Of a DNA stretch of 16,484 nucleotides, positions 8,732 through 15,106 are shown in pieces (the first letter of the stretch is position 1; each line of letters opens with the position of its first letter). The notes under the pieces are model-generated. The model saw only the letters and a list, made by a program, of their open reading frames with translations, was not told the DNA's origin and did not search any database. The DNA comes from Anaerolineae bacterium. GTDB lineage: Bacteria; Chloroflexota; Anaerolineae; JAFGEY01. The DNA lies in the NCBI GenBank assembly GCA_016929205.1, contig JAFGJF010000343.1, positions 1-16,484 of the forward strand. Direction: 5' to 3'. The position numbers were made by a program, and so were the translations under genes.

Positions 8732-10302
8732 AGCTCGCGCAGTATTATGCCGAATCCCAGGTATGCCAAAAATACGGCCAAGGTAAAAGCAATACCTACC
8801 ATCAAGATCTCTTGACCCCTGCGCCGAACGATCGAGAGATATGAGACGAAAAAGATGATCGTCGCGAACGCACAGGGGTTGATGCCATCGATCAATCCTG
8901 GCACGATCACCGCCCACCAGGGTGGCAGGGGCGGCAATCGTACCGCCGTGTCGCACGTTTCCCAGACCGGGTCTGCGCCGGTGGTGACGTACTTGGAGAC
9001 CATCTCGACCAGGCTGTCGTAGTAAATGTCTTCATCCACCATGTAATCCGTACCGACAAAAACTGCCGGTGCGTCGTGACGCTGGTTTTCCCGAACGTCC
9101 AGCCGCTCCGACAGGCACAGATTCACCGCCAGATCCTCAAGAATGTCCATCTCGTGGATGACTAGGTTGGGAAATTGCATCTGTAGGTGCTTCAAGGCAA
9201 TGGATACTCGGTCGCACTCGCTGCATCCTACTTGGGCAAAGTAAGCCATATGAATGAGCGGTCCGTTGTCAGGTCGTGTTTGGGTCACCGGCTCGGGTGT
9301 CGCTGTAGGAGAAACACGCGTTGGCCTCAACCCAACCGGCGTCGACTGCGGCGGCACCAACGCCGGTGCCACCGTACCAGGCACATGGGTTGCTTGCTGC
9401 TTAACCAGGGTCGTTGCTGTGGGCAGAACGCGCGTCGGCGTTAGCGTCAACGTCGCCACAGCCGGCGCTGGGGTAGATGTTCCCGTAGGTTCGAGAATGG
9501 CGGTAGCCGTCGGTTCGGGCAAAGGCACAAACAGATCGTCCTTCCACCCCGGCAGATCGACTCCGCCGATGCTCATAAACCAATCGACGGTCGGAGGCAG
9601 ATAGGTAGGAATATCTCCGGACCCAATGAACAGGGCATAAGCGCTGTATTCATCGCCAATAAAGACGACCGGCACACCGCCTCTACGCTCTTTGGGCAGG
9701 CCGGCCATTTCCTCTAGTCTGAGCAGCGCCACATAGTTTTCCGTCTCCTCAACGCTATAGGATACCCACTGCACGCGATCCCCGTACTTTTCTTTGAGTA
9801 GAGGGAACACGTTCTCTTTGACATACTTGCAGTGACCGCAGGTCGAACTCCAAAAAAACATAAACCGCACAGTTGGCTCGAGCGATCCTCCAGGGCGAGA
9901 AACGTCAGGATAGTCTATACCTCCCTGGCCCATCACCTCCTGGATTAACGCGTGCGCCTGTTGTGCGATGGCAGCCTGGCCGATCAGATAACGATCGCCG
10001 ACAAACAATGCAGGCACATCGGCATCGGGATCGGACACACCGTAGGCTTTTTTACAGGCCAGCCACCACTGATAGTTGGCCTCGTCGGATGTTTCGATGG
10101 CCATAATCTGCACCTGCTGCCCGAACTCGCGATACAACGAGGGGATGGTCTCCGTCCGCACCCGGCTACTGCCCTGATTTTCCTCCAAGTAAAACAGGTA
10201 TCCTCGGACAACAGGCTTTTCTTGCTGTGCCTGTACGACAGGCGCGATGATCAAGCCACATAGTAAAACAAGCGCTAGGATAAATAGTGTTTTGCCGCTC
10301 AA
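8719..10302 (-). CDS. Exported triple thioredoxin-like protein fused to a CcdA/DsbD membrane domain (N-terminal part, frameshifted)
   Basis: Its likely role is moving reducing power across the membrane to extracytoplasmic thiols or to haem/metal assembly. A signal peptide is cut near VQA-QQ (residue 26). Domain 1 (~30-130) has the thioredoxin-like fold, including VPALFVGDRYLIG, but no CxxC. Domain 2 (~143-250) has CGHC at 155-158 and the cis-Pro region GVPVVFIGDEY. A Pro/Thr-rich spacer (262-345) follows. Domain 3 (~349-450) has CSEC at 360-363 and APAVFVGTDY. Next comes the first membrane helix, with PGLIDGINPC (C477), and a second helix. The frame then stops early after LLPG at 8719-8721. 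The missing four helices continue in the -1 frame (8186-8731). The TTG start at 10302 follows AAGGGAG eight bases upstream. It lies 51 bases after the methyltransferase gene on the same strand. Confidence 0.85.
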   Translation of the reverse strand: MSGKTLFILALVLLCGLIIAPVVQAQQEKPVVRGYLFYLEENQGSSRVRTETIPSLYREFGQQVQIMAIETSDEANYQWWLACKKAYGVSDPDADVPALFVGDRYLIGQAAIAQQAHALIQEVMGQGGIDYPDVSRPGGSLEPTVRFMFFWSSTCGHCKYVKENVFPLLKEKYGDRVQWVSYSVEETENYVALLRLEEMAGLPKERRGGVPVVFIGDEYSAYALFIGSGDIPTYLPPTVDWFMSIGGVDLPGWKDDLFVPLPEPTATAILEPTGTSTPAPAVATLTLTPTRVLPTATTLVKQQATHVPGTVAPALVPPQSTPVGLRPTRVSPTATPEPVTQTRPDNGPLIHMAYFAQVGCSECDRVSIALKHLQMQFPNLVIHEMDILEDLAVNLCLSERLDVRENQRHDAPAVFVGTDYMVDEDIYYDSLVEMVSKYVTTGADPVWETCDTAVRLPPLPPWWAVIVPGLIDGINPCAFATIIFFVSYLSIVRRRGQEILMVGIAFTLAVFLAYLGFGIILRELLPG

Positions 10303-10353
10303 AGCATCGGCTCCCTTGTGCTAAGCCTGAAATCCAATCTTCGGCAGATGTCG

Positions 10354-10866
10354 TCAACAGCACCTTCCATTTGCCTTCATAAAGACCAAGATACTCCCCC
10401 CGTACTCCTCCGCTGCTAGCGAGAAGCAGCTTTCCCGCATCTGCCCGAATAACTCATCATTGTCTACGTGCATCGGATATATCGAGACCAACCCGTCTGG
10501 CTTTAGTATTCTGTGCACTTGGCCAAGCAGGATCGCTCTCTCGTTGATCAAGTGAATGACATCGTGCAAAAGCACGATGTCGACGCACCGATCGCCTAAA
10601 CCGACGTCTATATCTGACGACAAGACGGTCTGTATATTCTGTAGCCCCTCTTTCAGCGCCCTCTTTTCCAGCTTTTCAAGAACTGCCTTGTCTTTGTCCA
10701 AGGCATACACCTTTCCCCGGCTGCCCGCCAGCCTCGCGGCAGGAATCGCATACGCCCCGGCTCCGCAGCCAAAGTCCAGTACCATACAGTCTTTCGTGAT
10801 ACCAACTCGCTCTAGCACTTCGTCGCTGTGTTTCTCCAACCATTCTTTTTGCCGTGCCTCACTCAT
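10354..10866 (-). CDS. Class I SAM-dependent methyltransferase (UbiE/Methyltransf_11-like)
   Basis: Residues near the start give motif I, VLDFGCGAGAYAIPAA, the S-adenosylmethionine-binding loop. Then come KVYALDKDK (acidic end of strand 2), DIVLLHDVIHLI (motif post-I/II) and HRILKPDGLVSIYP (motif III). The protein has 170 residues from the ATG at 10866 (MSEARQKEW). A GTG at 10881, preceded by AGGGG six bases away, is an alternative start and adds five residues. The open frame reaches back to 11127, but that part overlaps the sugar-kinase gene and looks non-coding. The substrate is not evident; small cytosolic enzymes of this type methylate quinones, arsenite or other small molecules. The 10882-11012 stretch shows no gene. 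Confidence 0.8.
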   Translation of the reverse strand: MSEARQKEWLEKHSDEVLERVGITKDCMVLDFGCGAGAYAIPAARLAGSRGKVYALDKDKAVLEKLEKRALKEGLQNIQTVLSSDIDVGLGDRCVDIVLLHDVIHLINERAILLGQVHRILKPDGLVSIYPMHVDNDELFGQMRESCFSLAAEEYGGSILVFMKANGRCC

Positions 10867-11012
10867 GCTCTTCCACTCCACGTAATACCCCTGAATTCTG
10901 TATGTTCTTTTCCCGATGAGAGCAGGGTGTGCCTCCTGCGCGAGAGCACGGTTGTTGCCAGCCGCTCGATCCTCCCACACGATCTTGGCCACCCAACTCG
11001 CGATCAGGCTGG

Positions 11013-12017
11013 CTACCTGAGCACATCCAAACCGTTTCCCGACAATATCCGCTGCAAGTCTGCTCGCTCGATCAACGGCATATTCTGCGGGATGGTCATC
11101 TTGAGAGCCGTCATAACACTCCCGCAATCAAGCCCACTTTGCAGGTCCAAATTCAGGTAACCATACAAAAATCCCGCGTCAAAAGCGTCTCCTGCACCAA
11201 GACAATTCACAGCGTGCACGTCGTACCCGCGAGAACGATAGATGTCTTGGCCATCATAAGCCATACTGCCATCTGCACCGCAGGTCATAACAGCAGCATC
11301 GGGATGGTATCTATCAAACAGGCTGACGACAAGCATTTCCCGCACGAGCTCTTTCTGCGCAAGATCTTTCTGCGCACGCTCTTGCTCCAAAAGCATGGTC
11401 GCATCGGCCTCGGTCGCGATCAGCAGGTCGACGTTCGGCAAGATCTCTTGAAACACTGTTCGCGCTTCATCGGGCGACCACAACAGCGAACGATAGTTGA
11501 CGTCGAATGAGATCCTGCATCCACATTTTCTCGCACAGCTGACAATCTGCGCCGTACTCTCGCGACACATCTCGCTCAACGCCGGCGTGATTCCCGAAAG
11601 ATGCAGCCATTCGGCCCGCTTCAAGTAATCCCAATCGAGTTCGTCCACTTTCAAGGTCGCAGCCGTACTGCCCGCCCGGTCATAGATCGTCTTTAGGGGA
11701 CGAGGACAAGCACCCCATTCGACGAAAACGGTCCCCACCCGGCCCGCTTTCGTCCAGATGCACCTTGACGTATCAACACCATGGGCGCGGATCCCGTTGA
11801 CGATCTTGCGTCCCAACACATTGTCCGGCAATTTGCCGATCCAACCGCTGTGTATGCCCAGTCTCGCCAGGCCGATGGCGACGTTTGATTCGGATCCGGC
11901 GCTGTACGTCGTGAACCGGTCACAATGCTCGATCAGCTCATAGCGGGGTGGTGCAAACATCAGCATCGTTTCACCCAGGCAGACCACATCTGTCGTGTTC
12001 TCACTGCTGCATCTCAT
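11013..12017 (-). CDS. kdgK: PfkB-family sugar kinase, probable 2-keto-3-deoxygluconate kinase
   Basis: This ribokinase-fold enzyme of 334 residues would phosphorylate a sugar or sugar acid with ATP. The opening CLGETMLMFAPP and the sugar-binding GSESNVAIGLARLG match the family. ISFDVNYRSLLWSP is the KDG-kinase version of the central motif. VMTCGADG and CLGAGDAFDAGF complete the ATP and anion-hole site, with D277 as catalytic base. The ATG at 12017 is chosen because GAGGG lies five bases upstream; an in-frame ATG at 12050 has no ribosome-binding site. A relic of an aldolase of the matching pathway lies just upstream (12084-12236), which supports a 2-keto-3-deoxy-sugar-acid role. A perfect 12-base repeat at 15-base spacing (11350-11376) extends one helix with AQKDL-AQKEL. 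Confidence 0.85.
   Translation of the reverse strand: MRCSSENTTDVVCLGETMLMFAPPRYELIEHCDRFTTYSAGSESNVAIGLARLGIHSGWIGKLPDNVLGRKIVNGIRAHGVDTSRCIWTKAGRVGTVFVEWGACPRPLKTIYDRAGSTAATLKVDELDWDYLKRAEWLHLSGITPALSEMCRESTAQIVSCARKCGCRISFDVNYRSLLWSPDEARTVFQEILPNVDLLIATEADATMLLEQERAQKDLAQKELVREMLVVSLFDRYHPDAAVMTCGADGSMAYDGQDIYRSRGYDVHAVNCLGAGDAFDAGFLYGYLNLDLQSGLDCGSVMTALKMTIPQNMPLIERADLQRILSGNGLDVLR
11350..11376. repeat. 15-bp tandem duplication inside the sugar-kinase gene
   Basis: TCTTTCTGCGCA occurs at 11350-11361 and again at 11365-11376, a period of 15 bases. On the coding strand this gives AQKDL followed by AQKEL, so the reading frame is kept and a helical, charged segment is lengthened by five residues. 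Confidence 0.7.
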
Positions 12018-12083
12018 ATCATCCCTCACCTGACACACTCTAGCCGGCATCCAATCCGCCAGCAGTCAGCTTGCTGTTCTTTG

Positions 12084-12236
12084 CTACTGAACCCAACCGT
12101 GACCGTACGTACCACAGCTAAACAAGCCATGGCTTCCCTTCTCGATCTGAAACTCGACCAGCCGGCAAAGCCCTTCTTCGTAAACGTCTCCATCCTTGGT
12201 GAACGGTGTCGTCAACGGTGGAATGATTCTCTTTCG
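12084..12236 (-). pseudogene. Remnant of a dihydrodipicolinate synthase / KDG aldolase family gene
   Basis: On the minus strand the frame ending at TAG 12084-12086 reads RIIPPLTTPFTKDGD at its start, then CRLVEFQIEKGSHGLF, then SCGTYGHG. This is the N-terminus of the DapA superfamily: the ITP/TPF strand, helix 1, and the G-x-x-G-L-F-x-x-G-T-x-G-x-G loop. It corresponds to about the first 50 of ~300 residues. Afterwards the frame stops and no further barrel sequence is seen. There is no start codon: an in-frame TAG (12237-12239) directly precedes it. It lies just upstream of the KdgK-like kinase on the same strand, so it probably once encoded the aldolase of that pathway or a sugar-acid dehydratase. 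The remaining part of the 12018-12322 gap holds no other gene that I recognise. Confidence 0.65.
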
Positions 12237-12320
12237 CTAATCCACTTCAATCAGGGACGGAGCGATGACCTTAAAGCTACTTTCAAAGTCCAGAAAATGT
12301 GCCTGAAGGCCCTTGCCCAT
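12237..12320 (-). other. 27-codon open frame in phase with the aldolase remnant
   Basis: An ATG at 12320, two bases after the scaffold-gene stop, opens a 27-residue frame that ends in TAG 12237-12239. It is in the same phase as the aldolase remnant that follows. It reads MGKGLQAHFLDFESSF and ends in APSLIEVD. I do not recognise it. The composition looks protein-like, so it may be debris from the deletion or rearrangement that destroyed the aldolase gene, or a small real peptide. Confidence 0.25.
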
Positions 12321-12322
12321 CC

Positions 12323-12769
12323 TCAGCCATCCAACAGTCCATTCTTCTCTACGTACCAATTCAAAAGCGCGTTCTGCAGCGTTTTCACTGCCAATTCGGC
12401 GCAGTGGGCATTTTCCTCAGGCAGACCATCCAGGGCTTCGAGCAGATCTTCCGGCCGGACCTCGCCGGCTTTTGCCAACGACATCCCCTGTACCATTGTG
12501 GTGAGCATGCTCCCGCAAGCCACCGTCGGCCCGCAGCCATCGGTCATAAAACAGGCCTGCTTGATGATCTCGTCATCAAGCCGCAAATAGATCTCCATCG
12601 TGTCGCCGCACCAGCCATGGACAAGCCCGCGCGCATCGGGATTGAGCATCGCCCCCACGTTCTTGGGGTTGTAAAACTCGTCAACGACCTTGTCCGAATA
12701 GATCTCTCGCGCTTGATCGATGACCTGCTGTTCAAGTTCTTCCATAGCGCGGTCAAAGTCAGTTGCCAT
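12323..12769 (-). CDS. IscU/NifU N-terminal type iron-sulfur cluster assembly scaffold
   Basis: The protein has 148 residues. It keeps the three cluster-binding cysteines and the accessory Asp and His of IscU: C54-G-D56, C79 in TDGCGP, and H122-C123. These would hold a nascent [2Fe-2S] cluster for transfer to apoproteins. YNPKNVGAM near residue 33 matches the NifU/IscU opening, and EDLLEALDGLP the linker before the last Cys. One extra Cys (C85, in VACGS) sits where IscU usually has Ser or Ala. No cysteine desulfurase (IscS/NifS/SufS), HscA/B or IscA lies in the window. The ATG at 12769 is 24 bases after the CGGC-protein gene, with AAGGG about ten bases upstream, so the two share a transcript. 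Confidence 0.9.
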   Translation of the reverse strand: MATDFDRAMEELEQQVIDQAREIYSDKVVDEFYNPKNVGAMLNPDARGLVHGWCGDTMEIYLRLDDEIIKQACFMTDGCGPTVACGSMLTTMVQGMSLAKAGEVRPEDLLEALDGLPEENAHCAELAVKTLQNALLNWYVEKNGLLDG

Positions 12770-12793
12770 GTACCATCTACCCTTTCCATCCTC

Positions 12794-13231
12794 TCAATCG
12801 TAGGCCAGACGCGTCTCTTTGTCCGGCAGGATATGCCGGATACGTTCCTGCCAGACCGACGACTGCCAGGTTCCCAACTGCTGGTGGGTCAGGTAGTACT
12901 TTTCCGGAATGGGGTGGGTACCAATCACCACTTCCAGGCCATATTTGGCCGGAATGAACTCACAGAAAGCCTGAAGACGCGGGCAGGGCGGATAGCCAAC
13001 CACCAAACCCGTGGCCAGGTGGATGACCTCCGCGCCATTCTTTTTCATCTCCGCCGGGGCGTACTCGACGTTGCCGCCGGGGCACCCGCCACAAGTGGTA
13101 TAGCCAACCAGCTCAATATCCTCTTTTTCGTACCGGGCAAAAGCCCCCTCCCGATCGCGCAGCGCCCGCAGGCACTTGCCACCCGCGCAGGTATGGTAGC
13201 GATTGCATATGATGATGCCGATTTTCTTCAT
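12794..13231 (-). CDS. CGGC-domain protein (putative metal-binding)
   Basis: The protein has 145 residues from the ATG at 13231 (MKKIGIIICNRYHTC). The naming motif is TTCGGCPGGN, with further cysteines in CNRYHTCAGGKC and PPCPRL. The CGGC family (PF08821) is found mainly in anaerobes and is predicted to bind a metal through these cysteines; no reaction is established. A fairly strong purine-rich site (GAGGGAG) lies about ten bases upstream. The ATG falls one base after the stop of a tiny FmdB-like frame (13233-13304), so translation may be coupled to it. An upstream in-frame ATG at 13294 would add 21 residues unlike the family and is rejected. Confidence 0.85.
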   Translation of the reverse strand: MKKIGIIICNRYHTCAGGKCLRALRDREGAFARYEKEDIELVGYTTCGGCPGGNVEYAPAEMKKNGAEVIHLATGLVVGYPPCPRLQAFCEFIPAKYGLEVVIGTHPIPEKYYLTHQQLGTWQSSVWQERIRHILPDKETRLAYD

Positions 13232-13232
13232 C

Positions 13233-13304
13233 CTAACATTCTCCCTCGGTTTTTTGCACGATGTCTGTACCACGCAATTCACACCGATACGCATAGATCG
13301 GCAT
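13233..13304 (-). pseudogene. 23-residue FmdB-like open frame between the DUF89 and CGGC genes
   Basis: The frame reads MPIYAYRCELRGTDIVQ and ends after KTEGEC at TAG 13233-13235. Its first eight residues match the invariant opening of FmdB-type zinc ribbons, including the intact copy encoded at 14247-14483 (MPIYEYRC). The other three zinc-binding cysteines of the ribbon are missing. A good ribosome-binding site (GAGGA, five bases from the ATG) is present, and its stop is one base from the CGGC start codon. It is either the relic of a second FmdB gene or a leader peptide derived from one that now couples translation. Confidence 0.5.
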
Positions 13305-13317
13305 GCGCTTCCTCAAC

Positions 13318-14157
13318 CTATCCCCGCTTCAGGACGATGCTGCCTACAGGCACCCCCATATCCCGGGCAATGACCGGGCATTTACACTGAAGCATAAAGA
13401 ACACCCTTGACCCTGCCTCACTCAGCGTTTCATAGTTAGCCTGTCCCTTGGCGACGATCATCTGTGCTTCATCAAACAGGCGGCGGAACTTGCTTGAGCA
13501 TCGATCCAGGATCGTGCCTGGTGCATCCGAGCCGGTGCTGACAACCTCTGCCACTTGATCCAATCCGGCAGCCAATGCATCCTCCACCGTCGCATCGTTC
13601 AGCACCGGACCGCTCTTTACCGCATAGGCCACCTGCATATCAAAGACCTCAATCAGTACCCGGTCAAAGACCGTCTCACCGGCATTGTCAGCCAGGTAAA
13701 GCACCCGGTCCGTTTCGGAAAATGCCTTCCAAAAGGCATCCCTGTCGTCAAGAGCAAAGGGTTGAGCAAGCACCCGCTCGACCACGTCCCATAGGTCATA
13801 CTGCTGATCTGGACCCAGGTCAATGATGTTGCCAGCGATACTCAGTCGCATGGCCACATCCAACGGATCATCTGCCGCTTGCACCATCGCTCTCAAGCGA
13901 GGGTAAAGCGCCAACGCCTGGCGCGTACTGGCGTGTTTGGGCTCTCGGTAGGGATCGCCATTTCCGACCTCCCGGCGGACAAGCCGGTGAACTGCGTTAC
14001 CGATCTCCGGCGGCGTGTTCGACAGTTTGCTCCGCTGTAGCATGTCTAGCACCCGATCTAGTATGGCCTTTTGCTGGTCATCATCGGCCCCCGCCAATCG
14101 TGCAGCATCCAGTGCCTGGCGCAGGAAGCAGGGGTAGCAATCCAGGTAGGTCCTCAT
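13318..14157 (-). CDS. DUF89 / ARMT1-like damage-control phosphatase family protein
   Basis: The protein has 279 residues from the ATG at 14157 (MRTYLDCYPCFLRQAL), chosen because GAGGG lies eight bases upstream and this is the family's usual opening. The metal-site motif YLADNAGETVFDR and later AKGQANYETLSEAG are characteristic of the family. DUF89 proteins are metal-dependent phosphatases thought to remove damaged or unwanted phosphometabolites. The paired N-terminal cysteines (DCYPC) mark the microbial/archaeal subfamily I, whose substrate is unknown. A GTG at 14175 would add six residues. The neighbours are all Cys-rich metal or Fe-S proteins, so a role in cofactor metabolism is an inference. 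The 89 bases between this gene and the FmdB gene hold nothing recognisable. Confidence 0.87.
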   Translation of the reverse strand: MRTYLDCYPCFLRQALDAARLAGADDDQQKAILDRVLDMLQRSKLSNTPPEIGNAVHRLVRREVGNGDPYREPKHASTRQALALYPRLRAMVQAADDPLDVAMRLSIAGNIIDLGPDQQYDLWDVVERVLAQPFALDDRDAFWKAFSETDRVLYLADNAGETVFDRVLIEVFDMQVAYAVKSGPVLNDATVEDALAAGLDQVAEVVSTGSDAPGTILDRCSSKFRRLFDEAQMIVAKGQANYETLSEAGSRVFFMLQCKCPVIARDMGVPVGSIVLKRG

Positions 14158-14246
14158 CGCGCTATCCCTCTTCACAGAGACCGCGTCGTGTGTGAGCCAC
14201 AGACATCAAGGCAGCACAGGTTTGGCGCGTTTGTCGTTTACTCGGA

Positions 14247-14483
14247 TCACCCACGTCGACACTTACCTCCTTCGGAGCAAGGTGGGGCAGCACAACGCTC
14301 CCCCCGGCCGCAGCAAGTGTGTCCCGACTGCCGACTCGTCTGCCCACTCGATACAAATGGAACAGACAGCAGCTTGTCCAATGACAAACTACCACAATGC
14401 GGGCAAGCTGTCACACTGCTGTCCCGCACCAGTAACTCAAAAGCCATGTTGCAGTTGCGACAGCGATATTCATAGATTGGCAT
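14247..14483 (-). CDS. FmdB-type zinc-ribbon protein
   Basis: This is a 78-residue regulatory or structural zinc ribbon. MPIYEYRCRNCNMAFEL gives the first CxxC knuckle and ACPHCG the second, followed by a short helix (LDKLLSVPF). The tail is Cys-rich (TCCGRGERC, then two more Cys), common in this family and perhaps an extra metal site. FmdB was named from a formamidase operon, but the family's function is not settled. A strong ribosome-binding site (AAGGAG, six bases from the ATG) fixes the start. It lies 45 bases after the ferredoxin gene, in the same direction. Confidence 0.88.
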   Translation of the reverse strand: MPIYEYRCRNCNMAFELLVRDSSVTACPHCGSLSLDKLLSVPFVSSGQTSRQSGHTCCGRGERCAAPPCSEGGKCRRG

Positions 14484-14528
14484 ATGCCTCTCCTTCTGCC
14501 TAGGTCATTGTCCGGCAGCCCCCACGTC

Positions 14529-15041
14529 TCACTGCCCGCCTCGATGTCTCCTCCAGCGATGCTGGCGACCGGTTCCTTTGAGCGAGTTTACCGCTGGTCC
14601 CAGTGCTGAGCGCACCGACACCGAGGCGGTCTGCGATGGCGTCGACCGGCTGGCCCGGCGGTCCCAGGCATCCAGCAAAGATACTGCCACGCGGGGTACG
14701 ATCTCACGCCCCGCAAAGGCCAATGCCGCACCCAACCACGCCAGCGCCTTGGGTGCCGGTTGTACAGGACGCACCTCACGATATTGCGATTTTACAGGCA
14801 CGGGCTTGGCTTTGACCATCACGATCTCGCCCTCCATTGCCGGCTCAACTTGCGATACGATCGCCTCCACGGGGCAGGCTTCCACACACACGCCGCACTT
14901 CCGGCACTTTTCCTCGTCGATCTCGGCATAGTAACCGGTTCCACCTTCCATCAGCCGGACGGCACCAGTTGGACACACCTCCACACATACACCGCAGCCC
15001 GTACAGCGGGCCACATCCACATAAATTATATGTTCATTCAT
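14529..15041 (-). CDS. 2[4Fe-4S] ferredoxin with a C-terminal hydrophobic helix and basic tail
   Basis: The first 60 residues form a bacterial ferredoxin: cluster ligands C13, C16, C19, C23 and C46, C49, C52, C56, both in CxxCxxCxxxCP order. It would carry low-potential electrons. The extra ~110 residues are unusual. There is a Val/Lys/Pro linker, then a hydrophobic stretch at ~98-126 (ALAWLGAALAFAGREIVPR) that could sit on or in the membrane, and an Arg/Ser-rich end (HRWRRHRGG). The ATG at 15041 follows AGGG about eight bases upstream. It lies 65 bases after the metallo-beta-lactamase gene; that gap shows no clear promoter. Its partner enzyme is not in the window. Confidence 0.88.
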   Translation of the reverse strand: MNEHIIYVDVARCTGCGVCVEVCPTGAVRLMEGGTGYYAEIDEEKCRKCGVCVEACPVEAIVSQVEPAMEGEIVMVKAKPVPVKSQYREVRPVQPAPKALAWLGAALAFAGREIVPRVAVSLLDAWDRRASRSTPSQTASVSVRSALGPAVNSLKGTGRQHRWRRHRGGQ

Positions 15042-15106
15042 CTTTCTACCCTATTCATCCGAACCCGTCACCACAAAGCACCAACCTAAGCCTCTCGACT
15101 CGACAC

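Noticed and set aside
8719..8740. Programmed -1 ribosomal frameshift
   Set aside because: The site reads GAG CTT TTG CCG, which is not an X XXY YYZ slippery heptamer, and no strong downstream hairpin was evident. A missing base is simpler.
8732..8956. N-terminal extension of the minus-strand frame holding the DsbD C-terminal half, from an ATG at 8956
   Set aside because: This part overlaps, out of phase, the conserved first two membrane helices of the DsbD-like domain, and its Arg/His/Asp-rich translation does not resemble a membrane protein start.
10867..11127. N-terminal 87 residues of the longer methyltransferase open frame
   Set aside because: It overlaps the end of the sugar-kinase gene by 115 bases and shows no methyltransferase-like sequence; starts at 10866 or 10881 fit the family better.
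12299..13390. 363-residue plus-strand open frame
   Set aside because: It lies antisense to the IscU-like and CGGC genes, whose motifs are clear on the minus strand. It has no recognisable domain.
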